Of a stretch of 64,000 nt of DNA, positions 21,392 through 31,094 are shown in pieces. Each line of letters starts with the position of its first letter. The first letter of the stretch is position 1. The notes under the pieces are model-generated. The model was not told the DNA's origin. It worked only from the letters and a program-made list of their open reading frames with translations, and did not search any database. The DNA comes from Rhodobacterales bacterium. GTDB lineage: Bacteria > Pseudomonadota > Alphaproteobacteria > Rhodobacterales > Rhodobacteraceae. Where the stretch lies: assembly GCA_002747325.1 (NCBI GenBank), contig PDOZ01000030.1, positions 19,841 through 83,840 on the forward strand, in the 5' to 3' direction. A program made the translations under genes and the position numbers.

Positions 21392-22912
21392 TCAGAAGAA
21401 CCCGAGTTTGTTGGGGTTGTAGCTCATCAGGATGTTTTTGGTCTGCTGGTAATGCGACAGCATCATCTTGTGGTTCTCGCGACCAATGCCCGATTGCTTG
21501 TAACCGCCGAAAGCGGCGTGGGCGGGGTAGGCGTGGTAGTTGTTGACCCAGACCCGACCGGCCTCAATGGCGCGCCCGAAGCGGTAGCACCGGGTGGCGT
21601 CGCGGGTCCAGACGCCGGCGCCCAGCCCATACATCGTGTCATTGGCAATCTCCAGCGCCTCGGCCTCGTCCTTGAAGGTGGTCACGGACACGACCGGGCC
21701 GAAGATTTCCTCCTGAAACACGCGCATCTTGTTGTGGCCCTTGAGGATGGTGGGCTGGATGTAGAACCCCTCCGCCAGATCGCCGTTGAAGCGGGCCGCC
21801 TCGCCGCCGGTCAGCACTTCCGCCCCCTCTTCGCGCCCGATGGTCAGGTAGGACAGGATCTTGTCCTGTTGCTCCTGACTGGCCTGCGCGCCGACCATGG
21901 TCGCCATGTCGCGCGGGTCGCCCTGCACGATGGCTTCAACCCGCTGGATGCAGCGCTCGATAAAGGCGTCGTAGATGTCCTCCTGCACCAGCGCCCGCGA
22001 CGGACAGGTGCAGACCTCGCCCTGATTGAAGGCGAAGAGGACGAAGCCTTCGACCGCTTTGTCGAGGAAGGCGTCGTCTTCCGCCATCACGTCGGAGAAG
22101 AAGATGTTGGGGGATTTGCCGCCCAGTTCCAGCGTCACCGGGATCAGGTTTTCCGTCGCCGCCTGCATGATGATGCGGCCGGTTTCGGTCGATCCGGTGA
22201 AGGCGATTTTGGCGATGCGCGGCGAGCGGGCGAGGGGGCCGCCCACATCCGGGCCCATCCCGTTGACCACGTTCAGCACCCCGTCGGGCAACAGATCGCC
22301 GATCAGCTCGCACAGCACCATGATCGCCGCCGGGGTCTGTTCCGCCGGTTTCAGCACGATGCAATTGCCCGCCGCCAGCGCCGGGGCCAGTTTCCACGCG
22401 GCCATCAGGATGGAGAAGTTCCATGGGATGATCTGCCCGACCACGCCGAGCGGTTCGTAATAGTGATAGGCGACCGTATCGGCGTCGATCTCCGACATGG
22501 TGCCTTCCTGACTGCGCAGCACCCCGGCGAAATAGCGGAAATGATCGACGGAAAGGGGGATGTCGGCGGCGGTGGTTTCGCGGATCGGCTTGCCGTTATC
22601 CCAGGTTTCCGCCTGTGCCAGCAGGTCGAGGTTTTGCTCGATCCGGTCGGCAATGGCCAGAAGGGTGTTGGAGCGCTCCGCCGCCGGGGTCGTGCCCCAG
22701 CCGTCCTTCGCCGCATGGGCTGCGTCCAGCGCCAGTTCCACGTCGGCGGCGCCGGACAGCGCCACTTCGCAGACCTTGGCGCCGGTGATCGGGGTAATGT
22801 TGTCGAAATACTTTCCCGATACCGGCGGGACAAATTTGCCGCCGATATAATTGTCGTATCGCGCCTTGAAGGGCGAGTGATAGGCGCTCTGGTTTTGGGC
22901 TGTTTCGGTCAT
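21392..22912 (-). CDS. Aldehyde dehydrogenase (ExaC/AldB-type)
   Basis: NAD(P)+-dependent aldehyde dehydrogenase, 506 aa. Family motifs: [20 protein letters not shown] (Asn of the oxyanion hole), FTGSTETGR (cofactor), [14 protein letters not shown] (general base Glu) and [16 protein letters not shown] (catalytic Cys, with the adjacent second Cys typical of the acetaldehyde/ExaC group). C-terminal [12 protein letters not shown] is intact. The start at 22912 (MTETAQNQS) has AGGAGGAAA just upstream on the minus strand; the ORF-track start adds 13 codons without support. Acetaldehyde or other short aldehydes are the usual substrates of this subgroup. No alcohol dehydrogenase or regulator gene is adjacent. 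Confidence 0.9.
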   Translation of the reverse strand: MTETAQNQSAYHSPFKARYDNYIGGKFVPPVSGKYFDNITPITGAKVCEVALSGAADVELALDAAHAAKDGWGTTPAAERSNTLLAIADRIEQNLDLLAQAETWDNGKPIRETTAADIPLSVDHFRYFAGVLRSQEGTMSEIDADTVAYHYYEPLGVVGQIIPWNFSILMAAWKLAPALAAGNCIVLKPAEQTPAAIMVLCELIGDLLPDGVLNVVNGMGPDVGGPLARSPRIAKIAFTGSTETGRIIMQAATENLIPVTLELGGKSPNIFFSDVMAEDDAFLDKAVEGFVLFAFNQGEVCTCPSRALVQEDIYDAFIERCIQRVEAIVQGDPRDMATMVGAQASQEQQDKILSYLTIGREEGAEVLTGGEAARFNGDLAEGFYIQPTILKGHNKMRVFQEEIFGPVVSVTTFKDEAEALEIANDTMYGLGAGVWTRDATRCYRFGRAIEAGRVWVNNYHAYPAHAAFGGYKQSGIGRENHKMMLSHYQQTKNILMSYNPNKLGFF

Positions 22913-23165
22913 GTTTTCCTCCTGTTGGTCCGGTTTTTTCCCGGTTTTCATTCGGGTTTGATTGTTGAATTGTTACAAAACCCTACCGCAATGTTGCAGA
23001 AAACCTTTCACCCGCGCAAGCGTTCAGTTTTTTCTGAATACTGCGCTGATTTGCCTCTTAGAATCGATGCCCGGAGGGGTTATATGTGCTTCGCGGGATG
23101 CCCCAACAGGCGGAGCGATCCAACCCAAGGGTGCCTTCCGGGATGATTAACAAACGGGGGGTCCA

Positions 23166-23879
23166 ATGCTGGACATTCGCAATCTTTCGGTCTCGATCGA
23201 AGGCAAGGAAATTCTTTCTGATATCAACCTGACCATCGGCGACGGCGAGTTGCACGTTTTGCTGGGGCCGAACGGGTCGGGCAAGTCGAGCCTGCTCGCA
23301 GCCGTCATGGGCCTGCCGCCTTACGAGGTGACGGCAGGGGATATTCTGCTCGATGGCAAGTCGGTCTTGGACATGGGCATTCGTGAGCGCGCCGCTTTGG
23401 GCATGGGCATGGCGTTTCAGCGCCCGCCGAGCCTTGCGGGCGTGTCGGTGCGCGCCTTTGCGGCGGCGATGGGGGCGACGGATATTCTGGAACGGGAGGC
23501 GGCGGCGCTCGACCTCGCGGAGTTTACCCGGCGCGACATGAATGTCGGCTTCTCCGGCGGGGAGATCAAGCGTTGGGAAATCCTGAAACTGTTTCTGCAA
23601 GACCCGCATCTGTTGCTGTTTGACGAGCCGGAAAGCGGCGTTGATCTGGAACACGTTTGTGCCATCGGCAACGCCATTCGCCGCATCGTTTCGACGCCGG
23701 ACAAAACCGGGCGGGCGCGTTCCGGGCTGGTCATTACCCATACCGGGCTGATCCTGAACCATTGCGACGCCGACCGGGGCCACATCATGAAAGACGGCAA
23801 GCTCATCGCTTCCGGCGACCCGCAGGCCCTGTTCGACCACATTCGCCAGCACGGCTACACCCAGCCGAACGCGGCCTGA
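23166..23879 (+). CDS. SufC-like ATPase of a two-gene SUF-like module
   Basis: 237-aa ABC-type ATPase of the SufC family. Walker A GPNGSGKSSLLAAVMG, SufC-like MAFQRPPSLAGV, signature-like SGGEIKRWEILKLFLQ and Walker B LLLFDEPESGVDLEHV are present; the EIKRWE after SGG is characteristic of SufC rather than of transporters. It is followed after 16 bp by a single SufB/SufD-like gene; sufS, sufE, sufA and a second scaffold gene are absent. This fits the minimal SmsC-SmsB Fe-S assembly systems known from archaea and some bacteria. Cytoplasmic. Confidence 0.82.
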   Translation: MLDIRNLSVSIEGKEILSDINLTIGDGELHVLLGPNGSGKSSLLAAVMGLPPYEVTAGDILLDGKSVLDMGIRERAALGMGMAFQRPPSLAGVSVRAFAAAMGATDILEREAAALDLAEFTRRDMNVGFSGGEIKRWEILKLFLQDPHLLLFDEPESGVDLEHVCAIGNAIRRIVSTPDKTGRARSGLVITHTGLILNHCDADRGHIMKDGKLIASGDPQALFDHIRQHGYTQPNAA

Positions 23880-23895
23880 TTCCGAGGAGAAAGAC

Positions 23896-25020
23896 ATGCA
23901 AGATACCAACAAAAACGCGGTTAACGGCCAGTTGAGCAACACGGAAATCGACATTCTGACCGATGTGGGCTTTGAGGCGATGAAGGATCGGGCTGCCACG
24001 GCGGTTCTGGCCGATCATGCGCAGATCGTGTCCGTGTCCAACGACCCGAACGTGATAATCATGCCGCTGGCGCAGGCGCTCAAGACCTATGATTTCGTGC
24101 AGGACCTGATGTTCGGGCTGGTGGACCCGGAGGCGAACGAGCATGTGGCGATGGTGGCGGAGCATATGCACGATCCGCTGGGCCATTTCATCTGGGTGAA
24201 GAAGGGGGCGAAGGTGAAACTGCCGGTGCAGACCTTTACCCTGCTGGAAACCCCGCAGGCGCGCCAGTTCACCCATGACGTGACGCTGATCGACGAGGGC
24301 GCGGAGGTCGAGATGATCTCCGGCGCGGCGGTGCCCGGCGCGGTGCATAAGGGGCGCCATATTTCGGTGTCGGAGAGCTACCACCGCGCGGGATCGAAGG
24401 TCACATCCGTGTCGATCGAGCATTGGGGCGAGGCGATGGAAGCCTATTCCTACGATTACTCGCGGCACGAAAAAGGCGCGCAGTCGCGCTCGACCTCAAT
24501 CATGCTCAACCCGATCAAGTATCAGGAAAGCTACAGCCACTCGGTGCTGGAAGAAGACGCCAATTCGGTCGATCAGTCCATCGTTTTTGCGCCCAAAGGC
24601 ACGGAGCGGGTGATGAATACCGAAACCATTCTGGCAGGCGCCGGGGCCAAGTCGGAAGACATCGCGCGTATGGTGTCGGCGGGCGGTCGCATTGCCAACA
24701 ACGCGCTGCTGATCGGCGACGCGGCGGGGTCCACCGGGTTCCTGGGCTGTGACGGGCTGAAGCTCTCCGATGAGGGCGAAATCCTCGCGATCCCGGCGCT
24801 GCAAGCCCCCCGCGAAGGGGCGATGCTGAGCCACGAAGCCTCCGTCGGCATGATCGACAGCCAGCGGTTGGAATACCTGATGGCGTCCGGCATGGACGAA
24901 GACGCCGCGCGCGATCTGATTGTGCAGGGCTTCCTGGCGCTGGACGACGACAACCTGCCGCCGGGCATGAAAGCGCGCGTGGCCGAGATGATCTCGCAAG
25001 CCAAATCCGGCGGGATGTAA
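23896..25020 (+). CDS. SufB/SufD-family scaffold of a minimal SUF-like module
   Basis: 374-aa member of the SufB/SufD family. The C-terminal region matches the SufB core: FLGCDGLKLSDEGEILAIPA holds the Cys at the cluster-building position, LSHEASVGMIDSQRLEYLM matches the SufB HEA block, and ARDLIVQGFL closes it. The N-terminal SufBD extension is short compared with canonical SufB (about 480 aa). With the SufC-like ATPase alone as partner it could form a B2C2 complex, as described for SMS systems. No cysteine desulfurase is nearby, so its sulfur source is unknown. The shared ribosome site GAGGAGAAAGAC lies in the 16-bp gap. Confidence 0.82.
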   Translation: MQDTNKNAVNGQLSNTEIDILTDVGFEAMKDRAATAVLADHAQIVSVSNDPNVIIMPLAQALKTYDFVQDLMFGLVDPEANEHVAMVAEHMHDPLGHFIWVKKGAKVKLPVQTFTLLETPQARQFTHDVTLIDEGAEVEMISGAAVPGAVHKGRHISVSESYHRAGSKVTSVSIEHWGEAMEAYSYDYSRHEKGAQSRSTSIMLNPIKYQESYSHSVLEEDANSVDQSIVFAPKGTERVMNTETILAGAGAKSEDIARMVSAGGRIANNALLIGDAAGSTGFLGCDGLKLSDEGEILAIPALQAPREGAMLSHEASVGMIDSQRLEYLMASGMDEDAARDLIVQGFLALDDDNLPPGMKARVAEMISQAKSGGM

Positions 25021-25072
25021 TCCCTCTGGTCGCCCCCTTTTCCTGCGGGGCGGCCTTTTCGGGCGGCGCGGT

Positions 25073-25927
25073 TTATCCCGCCGCCCGTGCGCGGCCCAAT
25101 TCGCGGGCCAGGGCGCAGAAACCTTCGAGATCGACCCGCTCCGCCCGCTCGGTCGGCGCGATTCCGGCGGCGTTCAGCAGGTCTTCGACCCCCGGATGCA
25201 AACCCTTGAGCGCGGCGCGCAGCATTTTGCGCCGCTGGTTGAACGCCTTCGCCACCACCTCTTCCAGCAGCGCCGCATCCGCTTCATAACGCGGCGCGTC
25301 CAGCGCGGTCAGATGCACGACGGCGGAATGCACTTTCGGCGGCGGGGTGAAGGCTTCCGGCGGCAATTCCATCACCACCCGCGCATCGGTGCGCCACGCC
25401 GCCAGCACCGCCAGCCGCCCATAGGCTTTCGAGCCGGGCTGCGCCACGATCCGCGCCGCCACTTCGCGCTGAAACATCAGCGTCAGGCTTTGCCAGAAGG
25501 GCGGCCATTGCGGCGGGGTGAGCCAGCGCACCAGCAATTCGGTGCCGATATTATAGGGCAAATTGGCGACGATGCGGATCGGGACGTCGAGATGCTCGCG
25601 CGGGTCGATCTCCAGCGCGTCGGCGTTCAGAACCTCCAGCCGTCCGGGGTAATGCGCCGCGATTTCCGCCAGCGCCGCCATGGCCCGGCTGTCCTTTTCC
25701 ACCGCCAGCACCCGGCGCGCGCCCTCCGCCAGTAGCCCGCGCGTCAGGCCGCCGGGACCGGGGCCGACCTCCAGCACATCGCAGGCCGACAAATCCCCCG
25801 CCCGGCGGGCAATCTTCGCCGTAAGGTTCAGATCCAAAAGGAAATTTTGCCCCAGGGATTTCTTGGCGCGCAGATCATGCGCCGCGATCACCTCGCGTAG
25901 TGGTGGCAATCCGTCCAGCGCCGTCAT
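25073..25927 (-). CDS. rsmA: 16S rRNA dimethyladenosine transferase KsgA
   Basis: Dimethylates two adjacent adenosines near the 3' end of 16S rRNA; 284 aa. N-terminal [22 protein letters not shown] motif [20 protein letters not shown] and the catalytic-loop motif [14 protein letters not shown] are all present, and the C-terminal helical domain has [15 protein letters not shown]. It overlaps pdxA by 4 bp (ATGA on the minus strand) in the conserved surA-pdxA-rsmA order, so it is the last gene of that operon and convergent with the SUF-like module. Confidence 0.95.
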   Translation of the reverse strand: MTALDGLPPLREVIAAHDLRAKKSLGQNFLLDLNLTAKIARRAGDLSACDVLEVGPGPGGLTRGLLAEGARRVLAVEKDSRAMAALAEIAAHYPGRLEVLNADALEIDPREHLDVPIRIVANLPYNIGTELLVRWLTPPQWPPFWQSLTLMFQREVAARIVAQPGSKAYGRLAVLAAWRTDARVVMELPPEAFTPPPKVHSAVVHLTALDAPRYEADAALLEEVVAKAFNQRRKMLRAALKGLHPGVEDLLNAAGIAPTERAERVDLEGFCALARELGRARAAG

Positions 25928-26910
25928 GCCGGCCCCTCGCTCATATCGCGCGCCATGCGGAGCGCCGCGATCAGCGAGGACGGGTCGGCGGCGCCGGTGC
26001 CCGCGATGTCAAAGGCGGTGCCGTGATCCGGCGAGGTGCGGGTGAAGCCCAGCCCGAGGGTGACGTTCACCCCGCCCGCGAAATCCAGCGTTTTGATCGG
26101 GATCAGCGCCTGATCGTGGTAGGTGCAGATAGCGACGTCGTAGCGCGCGCGGGCGGCGGGGTGAAACAGGGTGTCGGCCGGGTGCGGGCCGGTCAGTGCC
26201 AACCCCTCCGACGCCAGCCGCGCCACCAGATCGTTCATCCAGTCCAGCTCCTCGCGCCCCATCGCCCCGCCTTCGCCCGCATGGGGGTTCAGCCCGGCCA
26301 CGGCAAGGCGCGGCGTGGAAATGCCCTGTTCTTTCAAGGCGTTATGGGTGATGCGGATGGTGCGTTCCAGGAGGTCTGGCGTCAGCGCGGTTGGGACTTC
26401 GGAGAGCGGGATGTGGATCGTTGCGGGCACCACGCGCAGCGCCTCGCAGGCCAGCATCATCACCACGTCGCGCCCGCCCGCGAGGTCGGCGAGAAACTCC
26501 GTATGCCCCGGATAGCGGAAATCGGTGCCCTCTTGCAGCGCCTTTTTGTGGATCGGATTGGTGCAGATGGCGCGCGCCGTGCCCGCCTGCACCAGCGCCA
26601 CCGCCTCGCGGATCGAGCGCGCGATATGGGGGGCGTGACGCTTGTTGGGGCGGCCCGGCGCGCGCGGCGCGCCGAAGCGGCGGGCCAGCACCGGCACCCC
26701 GCGCGCCATTGCCGCATGGGCCTCGCCCGGCGCGGAAATCGGCACCACCGGCGCGCCTTCGGGCAGGTGCGTCGGGTCGCCGATCAGGAAGAAGGTCAAC
26801 TCATCCTTCAGCGCCTGCCACGCGCCCAGCGTGATTTCCGGGCCGATGCCCGCCGGTTCGCCGGAGGTCAGCGCGATCGGGGCGGCCGTTGCGCCGGTGT
26901 CAGTTGACAT
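25924..26910 (-). CDS. pdxA: 4-hydroxythreonine-4-phosphate dehydrogenase
   Basis: NAD-dependent enzyme of pyridoxal 5'-phosphate synthesis (DXP-dependent route), 328 aa. Family blocks: [15 protein letters not shown] at the N-terminus, [29 protein letters not shown] with metal-binding His, [12 protein letters not shown] and [13 protein letters not shown]. The start at 26910 ([11 protein letters not shown]) is chosen because the 19 extra residues in the ORF track lie inside surA. It overlaps the surA 3' end by 11 bp and the rsmA start by 4 bp, so the three genes are translated from one message. Confidence 0.94.
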   Translation of the reverse strand: MSTDTGATAAPIALTSGEPAGIGPEITLGAWQALKDELTFFLIGDPTHLPEGAPVVPISAPGEAHAAMARGVPVLARRFGAPRAPGRPNKRHAPHIARSIREAVALVQAGTARAICTNPIHKKALQEGTDFRYPGHTEFLADLAGGRDVVMMLACEALRVVPATIHIPLSEVPTALTPDLLERTIRITHNALKEQGISTPRLAVAGLNPHAGEGGAMGREELDWMNDLVARLASEGLALTGPHPADTLFHPAARARYDVAICTYHDQALIPIKTLDFAGGVNVTLGLGFTRTSPDHGTAFDIAGTGAADPSSLIAALRMARDMSEGPA

Positions 26911-28141
26911 ATTCGATGCGCGCGTTGGCCTTGAAGTCTTCCAGCAGGAATTGCGCCGCCGTGCCAATCCGCTGATTTTTCAGTTGGGTTTCAACCATTT
27001 CGCGGGTCAGCGAGCGGGGCAGTTCGTTGCCGCGCTTGCACAGCATCAACACGACCTGCGCCCCGGATTGCGATACGAGATTGGTCGAGACTTCGCCCGG
27101 ATCGAGGTTGCGCAATTCGGCCCCGTAAGGCGCGGGCACGGCGTTTTCCGGCCGCTCCTCCCGGATCAGGGCATTGTCGCCCAGGGTGCGGGCCACGGGG
27201 TAGAAATCGTCGCAGGAGGTGGATTGTTCCGCCAGCTTTTTGGCCCAGCGCAGATTGGCGTCGCTGCGCCCACCCGGCAGCAGAAGCGCGGCATATTCCA
27301 CCATCACTTTCGGCGTGCCGCCGCGCACGGTGTCGCGGTCACGCAGCAAATACAGGCGCACATCTTCCGGGGTTTCCACGATGCGCGACACCTTGCCAAC
27401 CGCCAGCCCGCGCACGGCGGCAGCGGTGGCCGGGGGCAGGGCCCGGATATCGACCCAGTTCATCTCGCCGCCGGTATTGCGCGACAGGCTGATGGACATG
27501 CGCCGGGCGGCATCGGCAAACCCGGCTGCATCGAGGCTGCGCAGCCGTTCGGCCCGTGCTTTTGAGGCTTTGCGCGACGCGGGGTCCGGCGCGGGCAGCA
27601 CGATCTCGGAGAGCAACACTTTCACCCCCGGTTCCGGCTCCGCCTCCGCCATCGCGGCATCAATATCGGCCTGCGAAATCGACACCGTGGGGATCAATTC
27701 AGCGCGCACATATTCGCGCCAGATCACCCCGGCGGAGATGAAGTCGCGGAAGGTTTGCGGGCTGATGCCCCTCTGGGCGAGGTATTCCTGCAACTGCTCC
27801 AGACTGAGCGTGCCGCGCGCGGCAAATTCTTCCATCCCGGCAACAATCTGTTCCTCGGTCGCCGTCACCCCGGCCTGACGCGCCAGACGCAGCTGGATCA
27901 ATTCGTTTTGCAACTGCTCCGAGGCGAGGCTGCGCACATCTCCGGGCGCGCCGAGCGCGGTCAGGAAGGCGATTCTTTCCTTCATGTCGAAGCGCGTGAT
28001 CACCTCATTGTCGATGCGGATCACCGGATCGAACAGGTTCTGCGCGCTGACAGGCGCGGCCAGCCCCAGCCCGGCCAGCAAGGCGACTGCCCCTAACTTC
28101 TTGGAATGGTTCAGAATTTCCGCGAACATGCCCATGCTCAT
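26900..28141 (-). CDS. surA: Periplasmic SurA-like peptidyl-prolyl isomerase/chaperone
   Basis: 413-aa outer-membrane-protein chaperone. Signal peptide about residues 14-34 (LGAVALLAGLGLAAPVSAQ). A SurA N-like helical region follows with RIDNEVITRFDMKERIAFL, then a parvulin-like part with LSEIVLPAPD and a C-terminal helix TREMVETQLKNQRIG. Met at 28141 has only two bases after GAGG; Met codons at 28135 or 28129 would give better spacing. In related genomes lptD lies directly upstream in the same operon; here surA is instead divergent from pepA with 254 bp between them. Confidence 0.85.
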   Translation of the reverse strand: MSMGMFAEILNHSKKLGAVALLAGLGLAAPVSAQNLFDPVIRIDNEVITRFDMKERIAFLTALGAPGDVRSLASEQLQNELIQLRLARQAGVTATEEQIVAGMEEFAARGTLSLEQLQEYLAQRGISPQTFRDFISAGVIWREYVRAELIPTVSISQADIDAAMAEAEPEPGVKVLLSEIVLPAPDPASRKASKARAERLRSLDAAGFADAARRMSISLSRNTGGEMNWVDIRALPPATAAAVRGLAVGKVSRIVETPEDVRLYLLRDRDTVRGGTPKVMVEYAALLLPGGRSDANLRWAKKLAEQSTSCDDFYPVARTLGDNALIREERPENAVPAPYGAELRNLDPGEVSTNLVSQSGAQVVLMLCKRGNELPRSLTREMVETQLKNQRIGTAAQFLLEDFKANARIEYVN

Positions 28142-28395
28142 ATCCTCATTGCTCCGGGCTTCGCGGCTCAGACGCGATCCATCCCGCGCCCCAGACCCCG
28201 GCCAGCCCCCGGTTTGGCGCTACAATAGGCCGGTTTTGCGCCTTCTGCGAGCCATATTTTGCCCGCGTCCTTTTTACGCGCCCCAAGAGCCATAATGGGG
28301 GACTGGTAATGGTGGGCGGCGGGGGGTAGGTCTGAGGGGATGAATACGGCCCGAAACGGGGCCGAAAATTATGAACAGATCTGGAGAGAAGACGC

Positions 28396-29874
28396 ATGAC
28401 CGACGTGGTGAAGGCACAATTCGAGGCGCTGGATATTGAGGTTCTGGCCAAGGCGACGGGCCGGGTGGTGGTTTTTGCCGAAATGGGCGGGGGGATGGAT
28501 AAATCCGCCAAGCGGGTGAACAAGCTGACCCGCGGCGCGCTGGCCCGGCTGATCGAGGGCGAGGCGTTTGAGAAGGCCAAGGCGGGCGAGGCGCTGGAGC
28601 TGGGCTACCCGACCGGCATGGCGGCGGAGGCGGTGCAGGTGATCAAATATGACCGCCGCCACGACGCGGAAGCGGCCCGCAAGATCGGTGCGCGCATTGG
28701 CGAAAAGGCGCTCGGCAAAGAGGTGCTGGTGATGGCGGGCAATCTGCGCCATGTCGAAGAGGTCGCCCTCGGCGCCATGCTGCGGGCCTATTCCTTCGTC
28801 GATCACCGCACCGGCGAGGCGGGCGAGGTCAAGATCGGCGCGCTCACGGTGATGGTGGCCAGGCCGGACGTGGTGAAGGCGAAAGCGGCGGCGATTTCGG
28901 CCATTGCGGAGGGGGTGTTCTTCACCCGCGATCTGGTTAACGAGCCGTCCAACGTGCTGAACACCACCGAGTTCGCCGACCGCCTCAAGGCGCTGTCCAA
29001 ACTGGGGCTCAAGGTTGAGGTGCTGGAGGAAGCGGAGTTGGAGAAACTCGGCATGAAGGCGCTGCTCGGCGTTGGGCAAGGCTCGCGTGCGCCGTCGAAA
29101 GTTGTGGTTATTCAACACCTTGGCGGCGAAAAAGATGCGGCTCCGCTGGCGCTGGTCGGCAAGGGCGTGGTGTTCGATACCGGCGGCATCAGCCTGAAAC
29201 CGGCGGCGGGCATGGAAGATATGGTAATGGATATGGGCGGCGCGGGCACCGTTGCGGGCGTGATGAAAACGCTGGCGCTGCGGGGGGCCAGGGCCAATGT
29301 CGTGGCGCTTGTGGGCATCGTCGAGAACATGCCCGATGGCAACGCGCAGCGCCCCGGCGATGTTGTGACCTCGATGAAGGGCGACACGATTGAGGTGATC
29401 AATACCGATGCCGAGGGGCGCCTCGTGCTGTGCGACGTGATGTGGTATGCGCAGGAGCGTTTCAAACCCGCCGCGATGATCGACATGGCAACCCTGACCG
29501 GCGCGATCCTCATCGCTTTGGGCCACGAAAACACCGGCGTGTTCTCCAATGATGACGCTTTTTGCCGCGATTTCCTGAAGGCAGCGGAGGCGGAGCGCGA
29601 GGGGGCGTGGCGGATGCCGTTGTCGCCCGTCTATGACAAGGAGCTGAAAAGCCGGGTGGCGGATATGAAAAACGTTGGCGCCCGCACGGCCGGGTCGATC
29701 ACGGCGGCGCAGTTCCTGCAACGCTTCGTCAAGGACGGCACCCCCTGGATCCACCTCGACATCGCCGGCACCGCTTTTGGCGCCAAGGCCAGCGACTACG
29801 CCCCCGCAGGCGCGACCGGCTGGGGCGTGCGCGCGCTCAACCGGCTGGTGGCCGACAATTACGAAACGGAGTAA
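28396..29874 (+). CDS. pepA: Leucyl aminopeptidase (M17 family)
   Basis: Cytosolic two-metal aminopeptidase, 492 aa. The M17 signature NTDAEGRLVLCD is exact, and the metal/catalytic segment GKGVVFDTGGISLKPAAGMEDM with Lys and Asp is intact. The C-terminal HLDIAGTAFGAKASDYAPAG is typical. Some M17 proteins also bind DNA (XerCD accessory, regulation); nothing here decides that. ATG 28396 is preceded by GGAGAGAAG. The stop overlaps the holC start by one base (TAATG), indicating translational coupling. Confidence 0.95.
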   Translation: MTDVVKAQFEALDIEVLAKATGRVVVFAEMGGGMDKSAKRVNKLTRGALARLIEGEAFEKAKAGEALELGYPTGMAAEAVQVIKYDRRHDAEAARKIGARIGEKALGKEVLVMAGNLRHVEEVALGAMLRAYSFVDHRTGEAGEVKIGALTVMVARPDVVKAKAAAISAIAEGVFFTRDLVNEPSNVLNTTEFADRLKALSKLGLKVEVLEEAELEKLGMKALLGVGQGSRAPSKVVVIQHLGGEKDAAPLALVGKGVVFDTGGISLKPAAGMEDMVMDMGGAGTVAGVMKTLALRGARANVVALVGIVENMPDGNAQRPGDVVTSMKGDTIEVINTDAEGRLVLCDVMWYAQERFKPAAMIDMATLTGAILIALGHENTGVFSNDDAFCRDFLKAAEAEREGAWRMPLSPVYDKELKSRVADMKNVGARTAGSITAAQFLQRFVKDGTPWIHLDIAGTAFGAKASDYAPAGATGWGVRALNRLVADNYETE

Positions 29875-30323
29875 TGGCCGCGTATTTTTACCATATGACC
29901 CGCGCCCCGCTGGAAACTACCCTGCCGGTTCTGCTCGGCAAGGCGCGCGGGGCGGGGTGGAAGGTGCTGGTGCGACCGGGACTTGCGGAGCGGGCGGGCT
30001 GGCTCGACGATCTCCTCTGGCGCGTGCCGCCGGAGGGGTTTTTGCCACACGCGCTTTGCGGCGCGCCGGACGCGGCCGACGAGCCGGTGCTGATCGGGCA
30101 GGAGGCGCAAAACGGCGCCGAATGTCTGGTCTCGGTCGACGGGGCGGAGATCACGGCGGCGGAAGCGGCGGCGGCGACGCGGGTGATGGTGCTGTTTGAC
30201 GGCAACGACCCGGCAGCGGTGGAACGCGCCCGCGACCAATGGCGCGCGCTGACCGGGGCGGGGATCGCGGCGCAATACTGGTCGCAGGAAAGCGGGCGCT
30301 GGGAGATGAAGGCGGAGCGTTGA
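29874..30323 (+). CDS. holC: DNA polymerase III chi subunit
   Basis: 149-aa clamp-loader accessory subunit that links polymerase III holoenzyme to SSB. The N-terminus MAAYFYHMTRAPLETTLPVL and the later FDGNDPAAVERARDQWRAL match HolC. The pepA-holC pair is widespread in proteobacteria, and here the two genes overlap by one base. Cytoplasmic. Confidence 0.9.
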   Translation: MAAYFYHMTRAPLETTLPVLLGKARGAGWKVLVRPGLAERAGWLDDLLWRVPPEGFLPHALCGAPDAADEPVLIGQEAQNGAECLVSVDGAEITAAEAAAATRVMVLFDGNDPAAVERARDQWRALTGAGIAAQYWSQESGRWEMKAER

Positions 30324-30336
30324 AGCGGTTTCTGCT

Positions 30337-30921
30337 CTAACGCCGCAACACCAGCACGCCGCGCTCGAAGGACACCGAAGAAAAGCGCTGCAAATAGGTC
30401 ATGCCCAGCAGCGAGCCATCCATCTCGCCGCCATTCACATAGGCCACGACGCGGCTGTCTTCAAAACCGCCGAGGGTGAAACTGTCGAGCCGCACACGCG
30501 CGGTCTGCACCTCCCCGTTGGCGGTTTGCGCAAGCCCGATGAAGGCCAGTTCGGACGGGTTCAGCCCCACGCGCACCGCATCTTCGCGCGTCAAAACGAT
30601 GTTCGAGGCGCCGGTATCGACCAGAAATTCCACCGGCTCGCCATTGACCCGCGCGACGAGGTGGTAATGCCCGTCCGGCCCGACCGGCACTTCCAGCGTG
30701 TCTTCGGACACCATGCTTTGCCGGGGCATCAGCTGGCGTGAAATGTCGCCCCAAAGCCCGTAAACTGCCACCAGCCCGAGGATGATAATCAGCCAGATCG
30801 ACGCCTGTTTCGCCACCTGCCCAAGGCTCTGGCGCCCCTCGACAAAGAAATACCCGCCCACGGCGGCGAGCAGCAATATGAGGTAAACCAGATTGGCAAT
30901 GTCAAAGGTGTCCATGGGCAT
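30337..30921 (-). CDS. Membrane-anchored retropepsin-like aspartyl protease
   Basis: 194-aa protein with two N-terminal membrane helices (about residues 8-26 and 40-60) followed by a single retropepsin-type domain. The catalytic motif is FLVDTGASNIVLT, and the C-terminal flank GSLLGMTYLQRF matches the second conserved block (LLGM.YL). Family: the TIGR02281-type clan AA aspartic proteases common in alphaproteobacteria; active as a homodimer by homology. The start at 30921 (MPMDTF) is inferred from the membrane helix; the ORF-track start adds 34 unlikely residues. The substrate is unknown. It is convergent with holC. Confidence 0.85.
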   Translation of the reverse strand: MPMDTFDIANLVYLILLLAAVGGYFFVEGRQSLGQVAKQASIWLIIILGLVAVYGLWGDISRQLMPRQSMVSEDTLEVPVGPDGHYHLVARVNGEPVEFLVDTGASNIVLTREDAVRVGLNPSELAFIGLAQTANGEVQTARVRLDSFTLGGFEDSRVVAYVNGGEMDGSLLGMTYLQRFSSVSFERGVLVLRR

Positions 30922-31094
30922 AATATGGGGGCAATGGGCTGTGGCGGGAAGCCCTGTCCGGGATTTTTGTTTTCTAGGGATACTGGGAACAATAATTGCA
31001 CAAATCGAACATTTTAACCGCATATTGCGCTAAAGAAACGTTATTAAGTTGCACTTTTTCAACATTTTACGCAAAGCGCGGCGCGGTCCGGGCC

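Noticed and set aside
21452-23146. 564-aa plus-strand ORF opposite the aldehyde dehydrogenase
   Set aside because: Antisense shadow of a clear aldehyde dehydrogenase; no coding character of its own.
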